A DNA stretch of 44,424 bases from Shewanella sp. UCD-KL12 (lineage in GTDB: Bacteria; Pseudomonadota; Gammaproteobacteria; Enterobacterales; Shewanellaceae), in the NCBI RefSeq assembly GCF_001957125.1, contig NZ_MPHJ01000025.1, positions 1 to 44,424 of the forward strand, given 5' to 3'. Positions 34,506 to 40,787 of the stretch are shown piece by piece. A model generated the notes under the pieces. That model was given only the letters and a program-made list of their open reading frames with translations. It had not been told where the DNA came from and did not search any database. Position numbers and translations under genes: made by a program. Each line of letters begins with the position of its first letter. Position 1 is the stretch's first letter.

Positions 34506-34973
34506 TTATGAATGCTTAGTGTGGAGTTCTTCGAGCAACCTATCTTCCAGCTCAAATCGAGTTTCCATTGCATGTCCCAGTGATGACAAATCTTTATCGA
34601 GTTGGTAGAGGAGTTTATCATCGACAGACTCGGTATATTTATCATTGAAATCTAACGCTGAGTCAGTCGTTTCACTGATCCGTGGAACGAGGTTTTGTGC
34701 AACTGATTGACTTGTTACCCCATTTTTCTCGCAGGCCGTGACGACTTGGTCATAGACCTCAAAATGTCCTTCAGAAACATAATCAACTAACAGAGCGCAA
34801 AACTCTTTAATCGACCCTGCTGCAGGCAGCGACTTTTCAGTTGACTCATAAGGAGGGATACCAGCTATTTGACAGTAGTTGATGAGAAGTTTGCGACGGT
34901 TATTGAGCCAGTGATCGATAAGAGTATTGGAGCCACCCCATTTTTGTTCAGCTTTTTCTAGTTGTCTTAGCAT
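34506..34973 (-). CDS. rsd: Anti-sigma-70 regulator Rsd (AlgQ family)
   Basis: Rsd/AlgQ proteins bind the domain 4 region of sigma-70 and free core RNA polymerase for other sigma factors in stationary phase. The start MLRQLEKAEQKWGGSNTLID aligns with E. coli Rsd; further matches are LVDYVSEGHFEVYD and the C-terminal LGHAMETRFELEDRL. It is all helical, 155 aa. The ATG at 34973 is preferred by homology and has GGGAAAG just upstream; an ATG at 34985 adds four residues. Its linkage to hemE is conserved (E. coli rsd-nudC-hemE). Its upstream region holds a terminator-like hairpin and a GntR-type palindrome. Confidence 0.92.
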   Translation of the reverse strand: MLRQLEKAEQKWGGSNTLIDHWLNNRRKLLINYCQIAGIPPYESTEKSLPAAGSIKEFCALLVDYVSEGHFEVYDQVVTACEKNGVTSQSVAQNLVPRISETTDSALDFNDKYTESVDDKLLYQLDKDLSSLGHAMETRFELEDRLLEELHTKHS

Positions 34974-35087
34974 GATCTTTCCCATTAAAGAGTTCTTCCC
35001 TGACTTCTAATGTAGGTGACAAACAGGGTAATGATCAACCATTATTCGATTATTTCAGCAGATAATCGTAAAGAGATAAGTAGTGTG

Positions 35088-35101
35088 TTTTGTATACAAA
35101 A
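35088..35101. promoter_or_regulatory. GntR-type operator palindrome upstream of rsd
   Basis: TTTTGTATACAAAA is a perfect 14-bp palindrome. Its core TTGTATACAA fits the general GntR-family pattern (y)GT(N)AC(r). It lies 115-128 bases upstream of the rsd ATG. The regulator is unknown. Confidence 0.45.
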
Positions 35102-35144
35102 ATAATGGTTCGATGTAGAACTAGATAGGAAGTTGAATAGACTA

Positions 35145-35238
35145 AAAATAAAATGCCCAGCGATAGAATTCTATCGCTGGGCGAGTAATGGTTTTGCAGG
35201 CTCGATGCGACGAGCTTCTTGATTGTTCTTGCTAGCGC
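35145..35238 (-). ncRNA. Candidate small RNA (or rsd leader attenuator)
   Basis: Minus-strand unit of ~95 bases with a promoter and a terminator but no open frame. An extended -10 TGGTATAAA sits 17 bases from a weak -35 TTGCAC. The inferred start is ~35238. The RNA would contain a small hairpin, GCTCG-TCGCAT-CGAGC, and end in a perfect 28-bp palindrome (35155-35182) followed by ATTTTATTTTTAG. If termination leaks, the same RNA would continue into rsd as a leader, so attenuation of rsd is the main alternative. I do not recognise it as a known RNA family. Confidence 0.5.
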
Positions 35239-35244
35239 AGACTT

Positions 35245-35273
35245 TTTATACCAAAGGCTGACAAGATGTGCAA
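35245..35273 (-). promoter_or_regulatory. Minus-strand promoter for the candidate small RNA
   Basis: -35 TTGCAC (35268-35273), 17-base spacer, -10 TATAAA (35245-35250) preceded by TGG, which makes it an extended -10. The -35 itself is poor (3 of 6). Confidence 0.5.
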
Positions 35274-35501
35274 CTTTTTTCTACGATATTGGGAACATTA
35301 ACACTTATAAATTGTCGGGGTATTTACTCTAATGATCTGTGATAACTGCTCTAGCGCGTACTTGCCGTCATACTCATGTGGCTAAATTTGATATCTAGAG
35401 GTATTTGTCACATAAATGCTCAGATACAGGTTACTTTATTAACGTAAATGCTAAACTACGACCCCAAGCGGATATCACTATAAGTTTAGGAATCAAGCCA
35501 A

Positions 35502-36566
35502 ATGGCAGAATTAAAGAATGATCGTTATTTACGTGCGTTACTAAAACAGCCAGTCGACAGAACTCCTGTATGGATGATGCGTCAAGCTGGTCGCTACCTT
35601 CCAGAATATAAAGCTACCCGTGCCGAAGCCGGTGACTTTATGTCTCTATGTAAAAACCAAGATTTAGCTTGTGAAGTGACACTACAGCCACTTCGTCGTT
35701 ATGATCTAGATGCCGCGATCTTATTCTCTGATATTCTTACGATTCCTGATGCTATGGGTCTAGGTTTATACTTCGAAACAGGCGAAGGCCCACGTTTTGA
35801 GCGTCCTACTGATACTATCGATTCAATCAAGAAACTTTGTATCCCAGATCCTGAAGATGAACTTGGTTACGTGATGCGTGCTGTTAGCACTATTCGTCGT
35901 GAGCTAAAGGGCGAAGTTCCGCTGATCGGTTTCTCTGGTTCTCCTTGGACACTTGCTACCTACATGGTTGAAGGCGGTTCAAGCAAGACATTCGAAAAGA
36001 TCAAGAAGATGGCTTACGAAGAGCCAAAGACATTACACCTACTGTTAGATAAGCTAGCTGATTCAGTTATCTTGTACCTAAATGCACAAGTAGCTAACGG
36101 CGCACAGTCATTGATGATCTTTGACTCTTGGGGTGGCGCACTTTCACACCATGCATACCGTGAATTCTCACTGCGTTATATGCAGAAAATCGTTGATGGT
36201 TTAACACGTCATGCAGACGGTCGCCAAGTACCTGTCACACTGTTCACAAAAGGTGGCGGTCTATGGTTAGAGTCTATGGCAGAAACTGGCTGTGATGCAC
36301 TTGGTCTAGACTGGACTGTTGATATCGGTGATGCACGTCGTCGCGTTGGGCATAAAGTTGCTCTACAGGGCAACATGGACCCATCTGTACTGTACGCATC
36401 TCCTGAGCGTATCCATCAAGAAGTTGATCAGATCCTATCTTCTTATGGTGAAGGTACCGGCCATGTATTTAACTTAGGTCATGGTATTCACCAGCATGTT
36501 GATCCTGAGCATGCAGGCGCATTTATCAACTCAGTACATGAGCTATCGGCTAAATACCATAAGTAA
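35502..36566 (+). CDS. hemE: Uroporphyrinogen decarboxylase
   Basis: Removes four carboxyl groups from uroporphyrinogen III to give coproporphyrinogen III in haem synthesis. The N-terminal signature PVWMMRQAGRYLPEY (~24-38) with its substrate-binding Arg is present, as are FSDILTIPDAMGL and GFSGSPWTLATYMVEGG. The length, 354 aa, equals the E. coli enzyme. AGGAATCAAGCCAA precedes the ATG. Cytosolic. A terminator follows that it shares with the convergent histidine kinase gene. Confidence 0.97.
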   Translation: MAELKNDRYLRALLKQPVDRTPVWMMRQAGRYLPEYKATRAEAGDFMSLCKNQDLACEVTLQPLRRYDLDAAILFSDILTIPDAMGLGLYFETGEGPRFERPTDTIDSIKKLCIPDPEDELGYVMRAVSTIRRELKGEVPLIGFSGSPWTLATYMVEGGSSKTFEKIKKMAYEEPKTLHLLLDKLADSVILYLNAQVANGAQSLMIFDSWGGALSHHAYREFSLRYMQKIVDGLTRHADGRQVPVTLFTKGGGLWLESMAETGCDALGLDWTVDIGDARRRVGHKVALQGNMDPSVLYASPERIHQEVDQILSSYGEGTGHVFNLGHGIHQHVDPEHAGAFINSVHELSAKYHK

Positions 36567-36597
36567 GCTATATCTGTGTAAGTTATAGATACTCGAG

Positions 36598-36627
36598 AAG
36601 ACCCGCTAAATAGCGGGTCTTTTTTTA
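36598..36627. terminator. Terminator between hemE and the histidine kinase gene
   Basis: AGACCCGCT / AGCGGGTCT stem with loop AAAT and a T-run on the plus strand. The T-run overlaps the stop codon of the minus-strand kinase gene. Confidence 0.9.
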
Positions 36628-38100
36628 TCTCACTTTTAATTCAATCTGAAAGCAACTTCCTACACCAGGGGTACTTTCTATATCGATTTTACACTCAAGC
36701 AGACCGAGCAAATGCCTAACGATGGCTAAGCCGACCCCAAGTTGAGGCAGGCTATCAATACGCTTAAAGTTAGGTTTTGTCTGCATCTGTTGCAGGGCTT
36801 GTAGTTCATGCTTATGCATACCAGAGCCATTATCGGATACGCTAAGCCAAATGTGCTCCGGATTTTGTTGCCGCACCTCTTCAGCAGAATGACGGAGAGA
36901 GATGCTGATAGCGCCTCCTGAAGGAGTATATCGAATCGCATTATCCACAAGGTTAGATAACACGCGCATTAACAGCTGTGGATCTGTGTTTACTGTGATC
37001 TGCTCAATCAGTTCAAACTTGAGTTCTACTTTTTGAGTCTTGGCTCTAGGGGCGAAGTAGAGTTTCAGTTCTTGCAATAAGCTATTTAAATCTGTGTCCT
37101 TAAATTCAGGTGTGATCTGTCCATTTTCAAGTGCAGCGAGCTCTAGCATCTGGCTGAGAAGTTGCTGAATATATTGACCAGAGTTTGCAGCGATCTTAAT
37201 TAGATCGCTACTACGTTCATTTGGAGGCAGTAATAACCAGGTATCTATATAACCTTGCAGTGAGGTCAGTGGCGTTTTGAGGTCGTGAGAAAGATGAAGT
37301 AAAAAATCATGCCTTGCTTGCTGCTGACGATTGATTGATTGGTGCTGCTCACTAATTTCATTGAGCAAGCGCTTAATATGCTGGCTTAGCTGTCGGATCT
37401 CTATACTGCCTTTATATTCGTGAGACAGAGATAGGCCATCATCGAGTTTTTGGGTTTCGACTAAACGTAAATCATGCTCGAGGCGTGAAAGTGGTGAGGT
37501 GAAGTACTTAGCGAGCAGGGCAAATAACATCAAGGCAAAGATGATTGAACTGAGCAGTATTCCACCCCATATTTTAAGGGTGTGGTGCTCGCTCACGAGT
37601 GATTGCCAGGTATCAAAGTCTTCACCGCCTATGATGACATAGAGGTAACCAGTCTCTTTGCCTGACTGGTCATTGAGCTTTGCTGCCGAGAATATCTTAT
37701 CGCTGTCTAGTGAGCGCGGATCTTCTCCTTTAATGGGAAGAGTGCTGCCCGTAATAAATGAAGTTATGGGAGCTAAAGAAACTTGAGTGCGCTTAATTTT
37801 ATTTTCTACAGCATCGAATGCGATGATATTGCCTTGAAGGTCTAACGTGTAGATCTCAAAACTAGGTCCGAGAAGCATAAAATCATGAAAAGCTTCTTTC
37901 AGGGCTTCGTCAGAAGTTATGCCTTGTGACAGCAAGGGGTTAATATGGGCCATATGCGCTGCTAATTCTCTATGTAGAGACTGCTGCACTTCGTTACGGC
38001 TATACTCTTGGCTAAATTGAAGCCATTGCCAGCTAATAAGTATCAAGATAAAAACTATGACACTTGCCGAAAGTAAAAGTCGGCTGAATAAACTTTTCAT
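36625..38100 (-). CDS. Sensor histidine kinase of the spondin cluster
   Basis: Inner-membrane kinase, 491 aa. Two membrane helices (~8-26 and ~175-197) flank a ~145-residue periplasmic sensor of unknown fold. A HAMP domain (~198-250) is followed by HisKA with LSHDLKTPL (His ~272) and a HATPase_c domain with N-box NLVDNAIRYTP (~386), G1 SDNGSGM and G2 GVGLAIV. All motifs are intact. It lies 52 bases after the response regulator gene, its evident partner. No sensed signal can be read from sequence; linkage to two exported spondin-domain proteins suggests a cell-surface or periplasmic cue. Confidence 0.93.
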   Translation of the reverse strand: MKSLFSRLLLSASVIVFILILISWQWLQFSQEYSRNEVQQSLHRELAAHMAHINPLLSQGITSDEALKEAFHDFMLLGPSFEIYTLDLQGNIIAFDAVENKIKRTQVSLAPITSFITGSTLPIKGEDPRSLDSDKIFSAAKLNDQSGKETGYLYVIIGGEDFDTWQSLVSEHHTLKIWGGILLSSIIFALMLFALLAKYFTSPLSRLEHDLRLVETQKLDDGLSLSHEYKGSIEIRQLSQHIKRLLNEISEQHQSINRQQQARHDFLLHLSHDLKTPLTSLQGYIDTWLLLPPNERSSDLIKIAANSGQYIQQLLSQMLELAALENGQITPEFKDTDLNSLLQELKLYFAPRAKTQKVELKFELIEQITVNTDPQLLMRVLSNLVDNAIRYTPSGGAISISLRHSAEEVRQQNPEHIWLSVSDNGSGMHKHELQALQQMQTKPNFKRIDSLPQLGVGLAIVRHLLGLLECKIDIESTPGVGSCFQIELKVR

Positions 38101-38152
38101 CGTTTTACCTTCAGAGTTATATCTCTGTCTAATCGACCAATATAGAAATTAA

Positions 38153-38905
38153 TTAGTGACTTGCTTGTTGACCTGGAGGGGTAAATTTATAGCCGACTCC
38201 CCATACGGTTTTAACGAGATCAGCAGCCGATGAACAGTGTGATAACTTAGCTCTAAGTCGATTGATATGACTATTCACTGTATGCTCATACCCAGTGTAT
38301 GAGTAGCCCCATACCGCTTCTAAAAGCTGCATACGACTGAACACTTGCTTAGGGTGCTGAGCCATATACAAGAGCAGATCAAACTCTCTGGCGGTAAGCT
38401 CTAAACTGGTGTCGAAAGCGATGACCTCCCGAGTTGTGCAGTTAATGGTAATGCCATTAAAATCGAGTTGATCTTCTTGTGGTTTTTCTCGCTGTTCTTC
38501 AATGTGGTGGCTACGCCTAAGTAGCGCTTTAACGCGTGCTCTAAGCTCTAATACGCTAAAAGGTTTCACGAGATAATCGTCAGCTCCAGCTTCTAGTCCG
38601 AGTACGATATCGGCTTCGGAGTCTTTGGCGGTCAATATCATACATGGGACGGTTTGCCCGGATTCTCTAAGTTGTTGGCACAACATGATGCCGTCGCCAT
38701 CTGGTAGCATGCGATCGATAAGGATAAGATCGAAAGTGTGTTGTTCGATTGCTTCTCTAGCTTGCTGTAGTGTAGTTCTATGGGCAACACCGTAGTTTAG
38801 GGTATTGAGATTCAGCTTCACTAGATTTGCCAGATCAGGTTCATCTTCCACGATTAAAATTTGTTGACTGTAATTATCAGCAAATAATTTTTGTGTTCCA
38901 TTCAT
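38153..38905 (-). CDS. OmpR-family response regulator of the spondin cluster
   Basis: Receiver domain (~14-130) with acidic pair E20-D21, phosphoacceptor D64 (LIDRMLPDGDG), the conserved Thr in LTAKD and Lys in YLVKPF. A winged-helix DNA-binding domain follows (~145-245, LTAREFDLLLYMA and TVNSHINRLRAKL). At 250 aa the length is normal. It lies between the spondin lipoprotein gene (80 bases upstream) and the kinase gene. The four phased TCAC boxes at 40487-40549, upstream of the first spondin gene, are a reasonable candidate binding array; that link is inference. Confidence 0.94.
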   Translation of the reverse strand: MNGTQKLFADNYSQQILIVEDEPDLANLVKLNLNTLNYGVAHRTTLQQAREAIEQHTFDLILIDRMLPDGDGIMLCQQLRESGQTVPCMILTAKDSEADIVLGLEAGADDYLVKPFSVLELRARVKALLRRSHHIEEQREKPQEDQLDFNGITINCTTREVIAFDTSLELTAREFDLLLYMAQHPKQVFSRMQLLEAVWGYSYTGYEHTVNSHINRLRAKLSHCSSAADLVKTVWGVGYKFTPPGQQASH

Positions 38906-38985
38906 CTTGGGTCACTCAATGCAGATCCGTAAAGCAATAGACCTGCTTGAGTGAGTATTTATTTCACCCAATAATTTACCGAGAT

Positions 38986-39720
38986 CTATTTCAGTCGTTC
39001 GATTGAAATAGCGAGCACTGGGTTGTCGAATCTATGGGAGGCTGACAATACAGAGTCACTTAAGCCATCATCGACGCTAATCACTCCAGGATGAGCATGA
39101 ACTCTGTCAACATCATCTCGCATGGCATTAAAGCCCTCTCCACCGTCAACGGGCCCAGGTATAGACCCTTTTTCTTCTGAGTTGGCCTCTGTCCCCGCAT
39201 CGTATGCGATAGCATTCATTTTTTTTATCTCATCGATGGCAAGTTGATTAAGGGAAAAGCTATTTACGCCTGTAAAGGCATCATTGGTATTGACCAACAT
39301 GGTCAAGACGGATATTGATTCTATTTCACCCTCAGTTAGCATTAAGTCGAAACTCTGTTTCATACCCGGTGCAAGCGCAGTATCCCCAGTCACTAAGGCA
39401 TCGACCCCCTCAATGTTTGCAAACTCTGCACTATCTCCAGACTCGGCAAGGGTTTCCAGTGCCAAGCTTGATGTTTCACCTGTGCGCCATGGGCTAAAGC
39501 TGGTTTGATGCCTGATTAAGGCGATGGGAGACATGGGCTGATCTGCCGTCAAGTTTGTTACTGTTACCCGGTAATCCTGAGTTGGAGTAGGAGCGGGAGT
39601 AGGCTCTGGCGTGGGCATAGAGTCGGTGTCATTATCTGAACAAGCACTCAAAGTAAGCAGTGATGTGAGTGCAATAGGTAGAACGAACTTCTGATGGGTT
39701 ATGGCTTTGATGATACTCAT
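38986..39720 (-). CDS. Spondin-domain lipoprotein
   Basis: Exported protein, 244 aa, with lipobox LSAC (C27) and a Pro/Thr-rich linker of PTPEPTPAPTPT type (~35-48). A spondin_N-like domain follows: VTVTNLTADQPMSPIALIRH, FSPWRTGE, LAESGD, YDAGTEANSE, HAHPGV and a C-terminal NPVLAISIERL. The domain name comes from similarity to the N-terminal F-spondin domain (C2-like, calcium-binding in animals); its bacterial role is not established. It is paired with a second spondin protein 11 bases upstream. Probably anchored to the outer membrane. Confidence 0.85.
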   Translation of the reverse strand: MSIIKAITHQKFVLPIALTSLLTLSACSDNDTDSMPTPEPTPAPTPTQDYRVTVTNLTADQPMSPIALIRHQTSFSPWRTGETSSLALETLAESGDSAEFANIEGVDALVTGDTALAPGMKQSFDLMLTEGEIESISVLTMLVNTNDAFTGVNSFSLNQLAIDEIKKMNAIAYDAGTEANSEEKGSIPGPVDGGEGFNAMRDDVDRVHAHPGVISVDDGLSDSVLSASHRFDNPVLAISIERLK

Positions 39721-39731
39721 TGTTCTGCCCC

Positions 39732-40433
39732 CTATTTAACTTCAACGACGACTCTAGCGACCGGATTCAACCATCTATGGATGCGGCTATCGAGATCGCT
39801 CATACCGCCTGCGGTATCTGTATCACCTAATACGCCGGGGTGAATATGAACATTTGAGTTAGCACTATTATCCATCACTCCTGTGCCATTGGCGCCACCA
39901 TCACCGCCAGGCGCTGCCGGTATTCCGGGAGTTCCTGGCATGCCACCACCATTAATTATCTCATCATTGGCTTCAGTGCCAGCGTCATAAGCATTGATGT
40001 TTATGGTGTAAGAGCCTGGTTCAGTAGGGATCTTCCATGCATCCAGGCCTATGAAGGCATCATTTGTGGGTAGTACCATGGCAACAATAGATAGGTGTGT
40101 CATGCTTTGAGTATCTAGCATGATGCCGCTAGTTTTCGCACCAGCTGCTAAGAGACCCATAGCTGGGTTTTCTACGGTAATTTCGCTATTACCCGCTGCT
40201 GCCGCTGCCAAATCCCCTATGTCACCACCCTCAGCCATTTTCTGTAGAGCTGGGGTTGCCATCTCTCCTGACTGAAAGAGGTGGCTTGCATCGTCATGAG
40301 CAGTGATCAAGATAGGAGTAAAATGATTGCCATGGGTTAAGTTGGTGATGCTTATCTCTAACTCGGCGGCCGAGACCGGCACGCTTACTATGCTACCGAG
40401 AAGGAAGAGTCGGGATATATGGTTTAGATTCAT
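39732..40433 (-). CDS. Spondin-domain exported protein
   Basis: 233 aa with a Sec signal peptide cut near residue 22 (VPVSA/AELEI). It carries the same spondin_N-like motifs as its neighbour: ITNLTHGNHFTPILITAHD, LFQSGEMA, MAEGGD, LPTNDAF, YDAGTEAND, HIHPGVLG and NPVARVVVEVK. A Gly/Pro-rich insert (~173-195) lies between the DAGTEAN and HIHPG motifs. There is no lipobox, so it is probably soluble in the periplasm or released. The RBS AAGGAGATACACC is strong. It is the first gene of the four-gene cluster. Confidence 0.85.
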   Translation of the reverse strand: MNLNHISRLFLLGSIVSVPVSAAELEISITNLTHGNHFTPILITAHDDASHLFQSGEMATPALQKMAEGGDIGDLAAAAAGNSEITVENPAMGLLAAGAKTSGIMLDTQSMTHLSIVAMVLPTNDAFIGLDAWKIPTEPGSYTININAYDAGTEANDEIINGGGMPGTPGIPAAPGGDGGANGTGVMDNSANSNVHIHPGVLGDTDTAGGMSDLDSRIHRWLNPVARVVVEVK

Positions 40434-40787
40434 GGTGTATCTCCTTGTGTTCGAATCGAGTAGGTATAGCTTGATTCTTACAAAGGGATATCACTGTCCT
40501 ATCTCCACTAAATCACAAGTTGAATAAAAAAGTATCACAAAAGTGTCACGGCGAACTATTTACCATTAAATTCATCGCTCCCTTGCCATTAATGGTGGGC
40601 TTTCTGAGCTATATCAAGGTATCTAGATTGGAAAAAATGCACTCTATTGGCTACTTTAGCAACGGGCAAATCAAAACTGGTTTTCTCTGTGATGCAAATG
40701 GGGTATTTTGCATGCCAAAGTTATGGAAGCGCTATCAATTTTAGCGTTAATCGCTGTTAATTTTTGGGTACTCCATTGCGAGAGAAC
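40434..40787. other. Divergent spondin operon / GGDEF-EAL regulatory region
   Basis: 354 bases. It holds four TCAC-containing 8-mers at 40487, 40509, 40531 and 40542. A minus-strand TATACC (-10-like) has no good -35, and the first box overlaps the -35 position, as expected for an activator-dependent promoter. A 74-codon open frame (40520-40744) starting at TTG has no RBS and I do not call it. Confidence 0.55.
40487..40549. promoter_or_regulatory. Four phased TCAC boxes, probable regulator-binding array
   Basis: GATATCAC, TAAATCAC, AGTATCAC and AGTGTCAC start at 40487, 40509, 40531 and 40542. Spacing is 22, 22 and 11 bp, so all lie on one face of the helix, as with OmpR-family binding sites. 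The array is 54-116 bases upstream of the first spondin gene. Confidence 0.5.

Larger units (their letters stand above)
34986..35501. other. Divergent rsd / hemE regulatory region
   Basis: About 516 bases with no protein gene, but rich in structure: inverted repeat CGATTAT...ATAATCG (35047-35068), palindrome TTTTGTATACAAAA (35088-35101), a perfect 28-bp palindrome with a minus-strand T-run (35155-35182), and a minus-strand extended -10 promoter (35245-35273). The last ~130 bases must hold the hemE promoter, which I cannot place. Confidence 0.6.

Noticed and set aside
40520..40744. 74-codon open frame between the spondin operon and the GGDEF/EAL gene
   Set aside because: TTG start without an RBS, and it overlaps the phased TCAC boxes. 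It has no recognisable domain.
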